DNA of 64,000 nucleotides from Micavibrio sp. TMED2 (lineage in GTDB: Bacteria; Pseudomonadota; Alphaproteobacteria; TMED2). Of the stretch, positions 10,421 to 18,880 are shown one piece after another. The notes below the pieces were generated by a model. The model had not been told where the DNA came from and did not search any database. It was given only the letters and a program-made list of their open reading frames with translations. The DNA lies in the NCBI GenBank assembly GCA_002168225.1, contig NHBH01000009.1:257609-321608 (forward strand), read 5' to 3'. Numbering within the stretch: position 1 is the first letter of the stretch; every line of letters starts with the position of its first letter. A program made the position numbers and the translations under genes.

Positions 10421-11404
10421 CTAGAAACCTCTCCCCTGATCGCTCAACTGGGTGTAGAGCGCCATCAGGCATGTTTCCGGTGGCTGGTCGGTGTGGTGCG
10501 TGGTCATGTCCCATCCGGCATTGCGGACCAGTGCCTGTAACCCGGCGCGGTGCTGGATCATCCGCTCGGCATAGACCTCGCTGATATTCTCTACCCGCGG
10601 GATCAGCAGGCGGTCGCCGCTCTCCAGATCCTTGAACCGGGTACGACCGCGATAAGGCAGGTTCTCCTCTGCCGGGTCGGTGACCTGAACCAGATGGCCG
10701 CGCACGCCCATATTGACCAGCGGACCGATCACATCGGCAATGTCCTGCAAGGGCGAGATGAAGTCACCGAACCAGATCACCTGCGAATGCCGTGGCAGGG
10801 GATGGGTCGGGGGCAGGTTGCCATAGGGATTATCCTCGTCCCGCTCATGATCCTCGGCCCCGTCGGGCGGGATTAGGGCATTGGCGATCTGGATCAGCCC
10901 GGCGCGGCCATTGGCCGGGCGGGTCCGGTCAATCCGGCTCATCAGGGCAATACGTTCATCCTGTCGGATCAGCAGGCTGGCGGTAGCCAGCAGCAGCAGC
11001 ATCGAGCGGGTCCGTTTGGTCGGCAGGTTCTTCGATGAACGGAATACCATCGAGGCCGAACGGTCGGCCCAGAGATAGGCGGTCTGGGATGCTTCCCATT
11101 CCGCATCGCGGACATAGAGACGCTCGCCCTTGGCCGATTGCCGCCAGTCGATGCGGTCACGACCGTCATGCTGCTCATAGTCACGGAACTGCCAGAAGGT
11201 TTCACCGGCCCCGGCCCGTCGGCGACCGTGCAGACCCTGCCGAACCGTTTCCGCAATCCGCTGGGCATCCAGCAGCAGCGGGGGTAATGGCTCTGCCGTT
11301 GCCGCTGCCCGGTTCAGCAGACGCCGTCCGGCCGGAAGCGATGCCCGGTTGGCATTGCCTTGGGCGGCTTTACCCTGTGGTGTCTGTGGCGTGGGTTGCG
11401 ACAT
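10421..11404 (-). CDS. DUF58 domain-containing protein
   Basis: This 327-residue soluble protein carries the DUF58 signature: the segment GETFWQFRDYEQHDGRDRIDWRQSA spans about residues 68-92, and a vWA-like DRSASM metal-site motif follows (TAYLWADRSASM). DUF58 proteins are the usual partners of MoxR ATPases and are thought to bind metal and recruit them to clients. The gene lies 57 bases after moxR and 3 bases before the DUF4159 gene. The first ~35 residues are low-complexity and may indicate a start further in, but no better start codon with a ribosome site stands out. Confidence 0.9.
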   Translation of the reverse strand: MSQPTPQTPQGKAAQGNANRASLPAGRRLLNRAAATAEPLPPLLLDAQRIAETVRQGLHGRRRAGAGETFWQFRDYEQHDGRDRIDWRQSAKGERLYVRDAEWEASQTAYLWADRSASMVFRSSKNLPTKRTRSMLLLLATASLLIRQDERIALMSRIDRTRPANGRAGLIQIANALIPPDGAEDHERDEDNPYGNLPPTHPLPRHSQVIWFGDFISPLQDIADVIGPLVNMGVRGHLVQVTDPAEENLPYRGRTRFKDLESGDRLLIPRVENISEVYAERMIQHRAGLQALVRNAGWDMTTHHTDQPPETCLMALYTQLSDQGRGF

Positions 11405-11461
11405 AGGTGTTGTTTTGCCTGAAGCTTTCCGTTGATGTCCGGTGGGCGCTGACGGATGCGT

Positions 11462-12544
11462 TTACAGCACGGTGGTCAGCATGCGCTCGATAACATCATC
11501 AAGCTCGAGACCATCGGCACGGGCACCGAAATTCAGGGCCATGCGGTGCTGCAGGATCGGGCGGGCCAGATCGCGGACGTCATCAAGCGATGGTGACAGC
11601 CGTCCTTCGAGCAATGCCTTGGCGCGACAGGCCAGCATCATCGCCTGTGCCGCACGCGGGCCGGGCCCCCAGGCAACATGCTTGGTGACTTCGGCGAGGC
11701 TGCTGTCTTCCGGGCGTCCGATGCGCACCAGATCGAGGATTGCCTCAACCACCTGTTCACCGACCGGCAGGGCGCGCACCACATGGCGGGCCATCATCAG
11801 ATCCTGTTCCGACAGGACCGAGGCCGCCTGTTGAACATCGGTACCGGTGGTGGCGAGCAGCATGGCGCGCTCGGCCTCACGGTCGGGATAATCCACGGTG
11901 ATCTGCATCAGGAAACGGTCGAGCTGGGCTTCCGGCAGTGGATAGGTGCCTTCCTGCTCAAGCGGGTTCTGGGTGGCCAGTACATAGAATGGCTGCGGCA
12001 GGGCATGGGTGTGGCCTGCGACCGAGACGCTGTTTTCCTGCATCGCCTGCAGCAGGGCGGATTGAGTGCGCGGGCTGGCGCGGTTGATCTCGTCGGCCAT
12101 CAGCAACTGGGTGAAGATCGGCCCCTCGATAAAGCGGAAGGCGCGTTTACCAGCCTTGCCCTCATCGAGCACTTCGGAACCGAGAATGTCAGCGGGCATC
12201 AGATCAGGCGTACACTGGATGCGTTTGTAATCGAGGCCAAGAACCGAACCAAGGGTTTCAACCAGCCGTGTTTTCGCCAGACCGGGCACGCCGAGCAGCA
12301 GGATGTGACCACCAGCCAGAATGCTGATCAGGCTGAGGTCGACGACCTGACGCTGACCAAAAATAACCGTGCCGATCTGGTCTCGCGCCTGTCCCAGCAC
12401 CTCGCCGAGCCGTTCGGCCTCGGCTGCAATGGCTGCGGCCTCCATCGGCTTGGGCGGTGTGGCGGTTTTGGTGCCTGCAGGGGCATGTGCTGCGGTTGGC
12501 AGAAAGGGGTGCGTTTCAGTCAGTCGTCCGGTGATCAAGGCCAT
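11462..12544 (-). CDS. MoxR family AAA+ ATPase
   Basis: A 360-residue AAA+ ATPase of the MoxR/RavA clade. Walker A is LLGVPGLAKTRLVETLG, Walker B is LLMADEINRASP, and the sensor region contains VLATQNPLEQEGTYPLPEAQLDRF, all near-identical to the family. It is the first gene of the operon that continues with DUF58, DUF4159 and the 703-residue membrane protein, where it should remodel vWA partners at the membrane. The first ~35 residues are poorly conserved and proline/alanine-rich, so the true start may lie slightly inside; the ATG at 12544 lacks a clear ribosome-binding site. Its promoter must lie in the 169-base divergent gap shared with the DUF1285 gene. Confidence 0.93.
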   Translation of the reverse strand: MALITGRLTETHPFLPTAAHAPAGTKTATPPKPMEAAAIAAEAERLGEVLGQARDQIGTVIFGQRQVVDLSLISILAGGHILLLGVPGLAKTRLVETLGSVLGLDYKRIQCTPDLMPADILGSEVLDEGKAGKRAFRFIEGPIFTQLLMADEINRASPRTQSALLQAMQENSVSVAGHTHALPQPFYVLATQNPLEQEGTYPLPEAQLDRFLMQITVDYPDREAERAMLLATTGTDVQQAASVLSEQDLMMARHVVRALPVGEQVVEAILDLVRIGRPEDSSLAEVTKHVAWGPGPRAAQAMMLACRAKALLEGRLSPSLDDVRDLARPILQHRMALNFGARADGLELDDVIERMLTTVL

Positions 12545-12713
12545 GCGTCTGATGTTCCGAGTGGTTTGGAAATAATATTCAATTCAGAAACATATCTAGC
12601 CTAGCACTATGTCGGGTCTATGGCAGCATCCGTAAACGACATTGTGAGCATGTTTCTGATAATCCATATAGGGGTAATCATATTGAAGCCCATAGGGGAC
12701 TTTGGACGAAACA

Positions 12714-13289
12714 ATGACGCAGGGCAGTGATGAGGAATTCAAGCCGGGCATGATCCCGCGCGATTATCAGATGCGCATTGCCCGTGATGGCACATGGTTT
12801 CATCAGAGCGACCCGATCCGGCGGCATCGGCTGGTAAAACTGTTCTCGACCGTGTTGAGCCGCCGTGATGATGGTCAATACTGGCTCAAGACACCTGCTG
12901 AACAGGGGATCATTGAGGTCGAGGACGCGCCCTTCGTCGTACAGGCGATGCGGGTTGAGAATGCCGGTCGCGAGGATCAGACAATTCATTTTATCACCAA
13001 TCTCGACCATGATCTGACACTGTCTGTCGACACGCCTCTGGTCATGCGCCCCAGTCCGGTGACCGGTGAGGTGACGCCCTATGTCGAGATGCCGCGTGGT
13101 CTATCGGCCCGTCTTGGCCGTACGGTATTTTATGAGCTAGTGGATCATGCGGTTGCCCGCAGCAGTACGGATGATGTTGCCGAGCTGGGCGTGGTCAGTG
13201 ACGGTGTGTTTTTCTCTCTCGGACAGGTATCTGATGATGATATTCCGACAGAGATGGCAACCGATAGCAGCGCCGCGATAAGGAAGTGA
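12714..13289 (+). CDS. DUF1285 domain-containing protein
   Basis: About 191 residues matching the DUF1285 family, small soluble proteins of unknown function found widely in Proteobacteria next to moxR clusters. Visible hallmarks are the RIARDGTWFHQSDPI segment near the start and WLKTPAEQGIIEVEDAPFVV about 40 residues later. I place the start at the ATG at 12714 with a GGAC six bases upstream. A TTG at 12702 would add four residues but has AGGGGA too close. It is divergent from moxR and its stop overlaps the next gene's possible GTG start (GTGA), so the Nudix gene is probably co-translated. Confidence 0.88.
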   Translation: MTQGSDEEFKPGMIPRDYQMRIARDGTWFHQSDPIRRHRLVKLFSTVLSRRDDGQYWLKTPAEQGIIEVEDAPFVVQAMRVENAGREDQTIHFITNLDHDLTLSVDTPLVMRPSPVTGEVTPYVEMPRGLSARLGRTVFYELVDHAVARSSTDDVAELGVVSDGVFFSLGQVSDDDIPTEMATDSSAAIRK

Positions 13290-13888
13290 TACGCACAGAT
13301 ATGCCGCTGACTGATACGCAACTTCGCTCCCTTCTCGCCGATTATCGGCCCCGGCCATTGGCGGGCGATGCGTCGCTTGTGGAGATGCGCCCGGCCGGTG
13401 TGCTGATGCCCCTGATCGCGCGCGGTGCCAATGGCGACTGGCATGTGCTGCTGACCCAGCGCACCAGCCATCTGACCCATCATGCCGGACAGATCAGCCT
13501 GCCGGGTGGCAAGGTCGAGCCGGGCGATGCCGATGCGGTTGCCGCTGCCCTGCGTGAGGCGGAAGAGGAAGTTGCCCTGATGCGGGACCGGGTGGAGCTG
13601 ATCGGTCAGTTGGATGACTACCGGACCGTCACCAATTACCGGATTACGCCAGTTGTCGGCCTCGTGCGCGATCCCGGTGAATTGCGGGCCGATCCGTCCG
13701 AGGTCGAGGATATTTTCGAGGTGCCGCTGGCGTTTTTCATGTCGCCCGGCAACTTCGAGCGCCATGATCATGTGGTGGATGGTCGGCAACGGTCATTCTA
13801 TGCTGTGCCCTATAACGGTCGTTTTATTTGGGGGGCGACCGCCGCGATGCTAAAGAATTTGTCTCAGGTACTATCGGCCAGCAGTTAA
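13286..13888 (+). CDS. Nudix hydrolase, CoA pyrophosphatase type
   Basis: This protein of about 200 residues contains a complete Nudix box (GGKVEPGDADAVAAALRE, then AEEEVAL) near residues 73-98, preceded by LLTQRTSHLTHHAGQISLPG. That preceding motif marks the CoA pyrophosphatase branch (NudL/YeaB), which cleaves coenzyme A to phosphopantetheine and 3',5'-ADP. The GTG at 13286 overlaps the upstream stop codon; an in-frame ATG at 13301 is an equally possible start, and neither has a well-spaced ribosome site. In many Alphaproteobacteria this gene is followed at once by the CCA/poly(A) enzyme gene; here two other genes intervene. Confidence 0.9.
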   Translation: MIRTDMPLTDTQLRSLLADYRPRPLAGDASLVEMRPAGVLMPLIARGANGDWHVLLTQRTSHLTHHAGQISLPGGKVEPGDADAVAAALREAEEEVALMRDRVELIGQLDDYRTVTNYRITPVVGLVRDPGELRADPSEVEDIFEVPLAFFMSPGNFERHDHVVDGRQRSFYAVPYNGRFIWGATAAMLKNLSQVLSASS

Positions 13889-13896
13889 GGGTTCTC

Positions 13897-14295
13897 ATGT
13901 CAGCTATATCGAAACGGGTGTTTGGCCGGATTGTCAGCACTTATGTACTTGGCGCCCTTGCGCTCGCCGCCTTTGCCCTGATACCGCCCGTTTCTGTACA
14001 GGCCCAGATGCCGCCACCGCCAACCTACAGCGCGCCGCAGTTCAAATATGACTGCCAGCAGAGCGGTGGCGCAGAGCGTGAGCGCTGTATTACCTATCTC
14101 GGCGGTATTCTCGATCTGCAGCGGCATATCAAACGTGCCGGATTTGATGGCGCGCTGTTCTGCCCGCCCCTGTTCGTCAGTGCCGATCAGGCGCGGATAG
14201 CCTATCTGAAATGGACCGATCGCAACCCGTATCTGGTTGTTGGACCGCCGATTGTGTCGATCGTTCAGGCATTTCAGGAAGCCTATCAGTGCTGA
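13897..14295 (+). CDS. Secreted Rap1a/Tai-like small protein
   Basis: A 132-residue protein with a Sec signal peptide (hydrophobic core YVLGALALAAFALI, probable cleavage after VQAQ). The mature part carries spaced cysteines (CQQS, RCITYLGG, FCPP, final YQC) in a pattern like the Rap1a/Tai family: C...YLxG...D near the start, FCPP followed by a conserved helix, and a terminal aromatic-x-C. Rap1a proteins in Serratia neutralise secreted peptidoglycan amidases, but many family members are uncharacterised. No effector partner is adjacent, so an immunity role is only a possibility. It starts at an ATG 8 bases after the Nudix stop. Confidence 0.62.
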   Translation: MSAISKRVFGRIVSTYVLGALALAAFALIPPVSVQAQMPPPPTYSAPQFKYDCQQSGGAERERCITYLGGILDLQRHIKRAGFDGALFCPPLFVSADQARIAYLKWTDRNPYLVVGPPIVSIVQAFQEAYQC

Positions 14296-14301
14296 TCCGC
14301 T

Positions 14302-15141
14302 TCAGCTGCGGTTTTGCTCCAGCGCTGCGGCAACGGCTGCGGTCTGTGCCGGAACCGATATCGGCAGTTCCGATGTTACCTCGATAGAGCGGTCATTGAG
14401 GGCGGGTGACAGCTTGCCGCCGCCATGATCCTTCAGCATCTGGTCGCGGGCCATGAGCAGGCAGGCGATTTGTGGCTGGAACAGCCGGATCATCTCGGTC
14501 ATCCACTGGTTGACGATGAAATTCGGCTGGCCATGGCTGATTTCGAAGGCATCAATCTGCGGGATCAGTTCCGCCGCCGGGCACCATGTCTCGCCGGTCA
14601 CCCAGCGATTTGTCGTGAACAGCCGGTTCGGCAGGCCGAAAGCATCGATGCCGAGGGCAACCAGATGGGCAATGCCGGTACCGTCCTCGCGCTGGGCTGG
14701 TGCGGCGACCGCATGACCGCGTGCGGCGGATACCGGCTCGAACCGGATCATGCCGCCCTCGGGATCCTTCAGGCGCTGGAAACAGTGGAAGTGCCCGGTT
14801 TCGCCGATGTCCCGATGGTCGGTATGGCCATTACCTCCATCATCCTCTTCCTCGCCATGGAGGTGAAAGAAGAACTGGCTGCCGCTGGTGTTGTCGACCA
14901 CATCATTTGCCGGAATATGGTCCCATGCCGTTGGTTGCATGGCATCGGCGAGCATGCTGGTGATCACCGTATCGCCGGAGCGGTGCAGGATATCGTGCCA
15001 TCTGAGGATTTCCTGTCCGGCCCGCGCCATGCGCTCCAGCCGCGTTACCGGCAGATGGCTCAGATCGAGCGCGCCGGGTTGCAGTTGTGAGAGGCTGTCT
15101 GTGGTGTTGTGTCCGATCGATGTTTTCAGCGTTGTTGCCAT
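14302..15141 (-). CDS. Conserved hypothetical protein, DUF6969-like
   Basis: A protein of about 279 residues (starting MATTLKTSIG; an upstream ATG at 15183 would add 14). It has no signal peptide or membrane segment. Visible features are a histidine-rich central part (FFFHLHGEEED and GHFHCFQRL) and a conserved-looking LFTTNRWVTGETW motif followed by an FIVNQWMTEMIRLFQPQI helix. From memory these match an uncharacterised family labelled DUF6969; this would need a profile search. It is convergent with the Rap1a-like gene, with only 6 bases between the stops. The His-rich segments could bind metal, but that is speculation. Confidence 0.6.
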   Translation of the reverse strand: MATTLKTSIGHNTTDSLSQLQPGALDLSHLPVTRLERMARAGQEILRWHDILHRSGDTVITSMLADAMQPTAWDHIPANDVVDNTSGSQFFFHLHGEEEDDGGNGHTDHRDIGETGHFHCFQRLKDPEGGMIRFEPVSAARGHAVAAPAQREDGTGIAHLVALGIDAFGLPNRLFTTNRWVTGETWCPAAELIPQIDAFEISHGQPNFIVNQWMTEMIRLFQPQIACLLMARDQMLKDHGGGKLSPALNDRSIEVTSELPISVPAQTAAVAAALEQNRS

Positions 15142-15303
15142 GTGGTCGCCAAACCCCGAGCATTGCGCACCAGAACTGTGCATTAAATATCATACCGCAG
15201 CCGTAAAACGGCTCCTGCCATGATGGTACATTAGAATGGTTGAGCATAGTTGCGTTGATATAAGTCAACCATGTGCGGAAAATAACAAGCGGCTCGTCGT
15301 CTC

Positions 15304-16524
15304 GTGATCAGGCATCTGCAGATAGAACCACCCGACTGGATGCGTGATGAACGCGCCAGAAAGCTGTTTGCCGTCTTCGCGGCAGCCGGTGCCGATCTGC
15401 GCTTTGTCGGCGGCTGTGTCCGTGATGCCGTTATGAAGCTCGAACCCGGCGATCTCGACCTCGCAACGGATATGTTGCCCGAGGCGGTGATGGCCACGCT
15501 GAGTGACGCCGGTATCAGGACCATTCCGACCGGGATCGAACATGGCACGGTAACGGCACTCCTCGATGAACGCCGGTATGAGATCACCACCCTGCGCCGG
15601 GATGTGGCGACCGATGGCCGCCGGGCGACGGTGGCGTTTTCCACCTCATGGGCCGAGGACGCCGCGCGCCGGGACTTCACGATCAATGCCCTGAACGCCA
15701 CGTCTGACGGTCTGGTCGAGGATTTGACCGATGGCCTCGCCGACCTTGAACACCATCATGTGCGGTTTATCGGTGAGCCGGAACAGCGCATCCGTGAAGA
15801 TGTGCTGCGCATTCTCCGCTTCTTCCGGTTTCATGGCCGTTTCGGTGGTGCCGAACCAGATAGTGACGCGCTCGCCGCCTGTACGGCGCTGGCGCATCTG
15901 ATATCGCAGCTGTCCGCCGAACGCATCCGCGATGAGCTGTTGCGCATTCTGGTGATTGACCGGGTCATGGCGATGCTCGAGTTGATGCAGGATGCCGGGG
16001 TGCTGGCTCATTGCCTGCCGGTGCCTGCCGATCTGTCGCGTCTGGCCCGATCCATAGAGGTTGCGGGCTTTCCAACGGATGATGCCTTGCTGGCTTTGCG
16101 TCTGCTCCTGCCGGATGATCCGGCGGTGCTGAAAGCGGCGGCAGACCGTTTGCGCCTCTCGAACCGGGAAATGCGTCGCCTGCATCAGAGCGCCGAACCG
16201 TTGCCTCCCGGCCTGTCGGCGCAGGAACTGGCGCTTGCCATCTATCGTGACGGGCAAGAGGCGGTGCGTGATCGTTTCTGGCTGGCGGCGGCCAGCCTGC
16301 CGGATGATGAACGGCAACGCATCCTCGGCGTGATCGATGGCTACAGCCCGCGGCAACTGCCGGTTTCCGGTCATGATCTGATGGCGCTCGGCATGGAAGC
16401 GGGGCCGGGGATAAAGCAGGTGCTGCACAGCCTTGAAGACTGGTGGTTCGCACATGATTGCCCGGATGATCAGGCGCGGGTACTCGACCATGCAAAGGTC
16501 TTGGTTGCCGAGGCTTCCGGGTAA
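15304..16524 (+). CDS. CCA tRNA nucleotidyltransferase / poly(A) polymerase family
   Basis: A 406-residue class-II nucleotidyltransferase. The head domain shows FVGGCVRDAVMK and the catalytic pair GDLDLATD, followed by RRDFTINALN and the RNA-binding motif RIREDVLRILRFFRF. These elements fit alphaproteobacterial CCA-adding enzymes, which finish tRNA 3' ends, and the closely related PcnB; sequence alone does not separate them with certainty. Translation starts at a GTG (15304). The gene is separated from the Nudix gene by the Rap1a-like and DUF6969-like genes, an interruption of a commonly seen pairing. Confidence 0.9.
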   Translation: MIRHLQIEPPDWMRDERARKLFAVFAAAGADLRFVGGCVRDAVMKLEPGDLDLATDMLPEAVMATLSDAGIRTIPTGIEHGTVTALLDERRYEITTLRRDVATDGRRATVAFSTSWAEDAARRDFTINALNATSDGLVEDLTDGLADLEHHHVRFIGEPEQRIREDVLRILRFFRFHGRFGGAEPDSDALAACTALAHLISQLSAERIRDELLRILVIDRVMAMLELMQDAGVLAHCLPVPADLSRLARSIEVAGFPTDDALLALRLLLPDDPAVLKAAADRLRLSNREMRRLHQSAEPLPPGLSAQELALAIYRDGQEAVRDRFWLAAASLPDDERQRILGVIDGYSPRQLPVSGHDLMALGMEAGPGIKQVLHSLEDWWFAHDCPDDQARVLDHAKVLVAEASG

Positions 16525-16633
16525 CGCTGACGGTGCTCACCTGTGACATGATGGTTTTAACGCCTTGGCGCTTTGTTCAACCCGCTTTACCTTATGCCGG
16601 GTGTAATGAGGCATCAAACACGGGTGATGGCCG

Positions 16634-17041
16634 ATGATTGGACTGGTAATTGTTACCCATGGGCGTCTGGCGGATGAGTTGATCGCCGCACTCGAACATG
16701 TGGTCGGTGCACAGCAAGCCATTAAGGGGATCAATATTGGTCCCGAGGACAATATGGAACTTCGGCGTCAGGATATTATCGATGCCGTGACCGATGCGGA
16801 TCAGGGGCAGGGGGTTATCGTCTGTACCGATATGTTCGGTGGCACCCCGTCCAATCTGGCGATTTCTATCATGGACAAGGGGCCGATCGAGGTCATCGCC
16901 GGGGTCAATCTGCCGATGCTGGTCAAACTCGCCAGCGTGCGCGGCGACCAGCCGTTGAAAAAGGCGGTTGCCGCCGGTTGCGAGGCTGCCCGTAAATACA
17001 TCAGTGTCGCCTCGACCCTGCTGCAGGATGCCAATCGATAA
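16634..17041 (+). CDS. PTS EIIA component, mannose family (regulatory)
   Basis: A 135-residue EIIA(Man)-type protein with the phospho-accepting His9 in VIVTHG and the characteristic CTDMFGGTPSNLA loop. No sugar-specific EIIB or EIIC is encoded nearby, so, as in most Alphaproteobacteria, it probably belongs to a regulatory phosphorelay with HPr rather than to sugar transport. Its TAA stop shares one base with the ATG of the HPr gene, so the two are coupled. The HPr kinase and ChvG/ChvI-like regulators that often precede this pair in relatives are not upstream here. Confidence 0.92.
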   Translation: MIGLVIVTHGRLADELIAALEHVVGAQQAIKGINIGPEDNMELRRQDIIDAVTDADQGQGVIVCTDMFGGTPSNLAISIMDKGPIEVIAGVNLPMLVKLASVRGDQPLKKAVAAGCEAARKYISVASTLLQDANR

Positions 17042-17325
17042 TGTCTGAAACCCGTGAAATGCGGCGCGTTGTGACCATTTGCAACGAGCGTGGCCTGCAT
17101 GCGCGTGCGGCCGCAAAATTTGTCCGTACCGTTGAGGAATATGACGCCGAAGTCGTCGTCTGGAAGGGCGATACCGATGTTATCGGCAGTTCCATCATGG
17201 GCTTGCTGATGCTGGCCGCCGGGCCGGGCACCGAACTGGAGCTGGTCGCCAGCGGCAAGGATGGGGCGGCACTGCTCGACGCCATCGAAACACTGGTCAA
17301 TGACCGGTTCCACGAGGAAGTCTAG
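17041..17325 (+). CDS. ptsH: HPr family phosphocarrier protein
   Basis: A 94-residue HPr with the phosphorylatable His20 in ERGLHARAAAKF and the regulatory-serine region VIGSSIMGLLML, whose Ser51 matches the HPr-kinase site. It accepts phosphate from EI and passes it to EIIA, here encoded immediately upstream with a 1-base overlap. The position just before ahcY is usual in Alphaproteobacteria. EI itself is not in the window. Confidence 0.93.
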   Translation: MSETREMRRVVTICNERGLHARAAAKFVRTVEEYDAEVVVWKGDTDVIGSSIMGLLMLAAGPGTELELVASGKDGAALLDAIETLVNDRFHEEV

Positions 17326-17488
17326 ACGCTCGCTCCTAGGGCCGGTCTGCAACCCGCACGCTCCCGGTTTGATTTCCTGACATTTTGGCTTTGCCCACGC
17401 GGTCAGACCGCCTATGTATAGCGCCACGCGATGGCCGAGGCCGTCCGATCACATGAAATCGACCATAACCGAAGAGCGATACCCGCCC

Positions 17489-18805
17489 ATGTCCATGTCA
17501 GCCGCAGCGCCAGCGAATTTTTCCGACTACAAGGTCAAAGACTTCAGCCTTGCCGATTATGGCCGGCGCGAGATTGCCATTGCCGAAACCGAAATGCCCG
17601 GCCTGATGGCGGTGCGTGAGGAGTTCGGCGCGTCCAAGCCGCTGCAGGGTGCCCGCATCACCGGCTGTCTGCACATGACCATCCAGACCGCCGTGCTGAT
17701 CGAGACCCTGGTTGAACTCGGTGCCGAGGTGCGCTGGTCTTCCTGTAATATCTTCTCGACCCAGGATCATGCCGCTGCTGCTATCGCTGCTGCCGGTATC
17801 CCGGTCTTTGCCTGGAAGGGCATGAGCGAGGAAGAATACTGGTGGGCGGTCGAACAGACCATCAGCGGCCCTGATGGCTGGCGTCCGAACCTGCTGCTCG
17901 ATGATGGCGGCGATCTGACCATCCTGATGCACGACAAGTATCCACAACTGCTGGAAGACGTGCTCGGTGTTTCCGAGGAAACCACCACCGGCGTGCACCG
18001 CCTCTATGAAATGGCGAAGGCCGGTACCCTCAAGGTACCTGCGATCAACGTCAATGACAGCGTGACCAAGTCCAAATTCGACAACCTCTATGGCTGCCGC
18101 GAGAGCCTCGTTGACGGCATCCGCCGGGCAACTGACGTGATGATGGCTGGCAAGGTCGCCGTGGTTGCCGGTTTCGGTGATGTGGGTAAAGGCTCTGCCG
18201 CCAGCCTGCGCAATGCCGGTGCCCGCGTCATGGTCACTGAAATCGATCCGATCTGCGCCCTGCAGGCCGCCATGGAAGGCTATGAAGTCGTCACCATGGA
18301 AGACGCCGCCCCGCGCGCCGATATCTTCGTTACCGCCACCGGTAACAAGGACATCATCACTATCGATCATATGCGTGAGATGAAGGACCGGGCGATTGTC
18401 TGCAACATCGGCCACTTCGATAACGAGATTCAGGTCGGTGCTCTGTCCAACATGGTCTGGGAAGAGGTCAAGCCGCAGGTTGATGAGGTCATCTTCCCTG
18501 ACGGCAAGCGCCTGATCGTTCTCGCCAAGGGGCGCCTCGTGAACCTCGGTTGCGCCACTGGTCACCCGAGCTTCGTGATGAGTGCATCCTTCACCAATCA
18601 GGTGCTGGCGCAGATCGAGCTCTGGCAGCATCATGATAAATACGAGCGCAAGGTCTATGTCCTGCCGAAACACCTCGATGAGAAGGTTGCCAGCCTGCAC
18701 CTCGCCAAGATCGGTGCCAAGCTGACCAAGCTGACCGAAGAACAGGCCCAGTATCTCGGCGTACCAGAATTCGGCCCGTTCAAGGCGGATCAGTATCGCT
18801 ACTAA
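17489..18805 (+). CDS. ahcY: Adenosylhomocysteinase
   Basis: This enzyme hydrolyses S-adenosylhomocysteine to adenosine and homocysteine, clearing the product of methylation reactions. The 438-residue reading from the ATG at 17489 ([10 protein letters not shown]) starts before the conserved [19 protein letters not shown]. Family hallmarks include [32 protein letters not shown], the NAD-binding [13 protein letters not shown] and the C-terminal KADQYRY. In-frame ATGs at 17414 and 17453 exist but precede the conserved region. The 163-base leader contains no SAH riboswitch that I can fold by eye. A strong terminator follows the gene. Confidence 0.97.
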   Translation: MSMSAAAPANFSDYKVKDFSLADYGRREIAIAETEMPGLMAVREEFGASKPLQGARITGCLHMTIQTAVLIETLVELGAEVRWSSCNIFSTQDHAAAAIAAAGIPVFAWKGMSEEEYWWAVEQTISGPDGWRPNLLLDDGGDLTILMHDKYPQLLEDVLGVSEETTTGVHRLYEMAKAGTLKVPAINVNDSVTKSKFDNLYGCRESLVDGIRRATDVMMAGKVAVVAGFGDVGKGSAASLRNAGARVMVTEIDPICALQAAMEGYEVVTMEDAAPRADIFVTATGNKDIITIDHMREMKDRAIVCNIGHFDNEIQVGALSNMVWEEVKPQVDEVIFPDGKRLIVLAKGRLVNLGCATGHPSFVMSASFTNQVLAQIELWQHHDKYERKVYVLPKHLDEKVASLHLAKIGAKLTKLTEEQAQYLGVPEFGPFKADQYRY

Positions 18806-18834
18806 GCGATAACCGTTCTCTGACAACAGCAATC

Positions 18835-18880
18835 AAGGGGCTGTTGGGCGCATTATGCAGCGCCCGGCAGCCCCTTTGTT
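18835..18880. terminator. Intrinsic terminator between ahcY and the convergent reductase gene
   Basis: A hairpin with 15 paired bases reads GGGGCTGTTGGGCGC, an 8-base loop, then GCGCCCGGCAGCCCC followed by TTTGTT. All positions pair, two of them as G-U. It follows ahcY on the plus strand and overlaps the 3' end of the convergent gene at 18853, so it may stop transcription from both sides. Confidence 0.85.

Noticed and set aside
16634..17325. Sugar-transport PTS operon
   Set aside because: No EIIB or EIIC genes are present; EIIA and HPr alone indicate a regulatory relay.
17326..17488. Possible SAH riboswitch before ahcY
   Set aside because: The leader has GC-rich segments, but I could not fit the conserved core of the SAH riboswitch; a covariance search could overturn this.
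17498..18832. 444-residue leftward open frame
   Set aside because: Complementary to ahcY, which is unmistakable on the plus strand.
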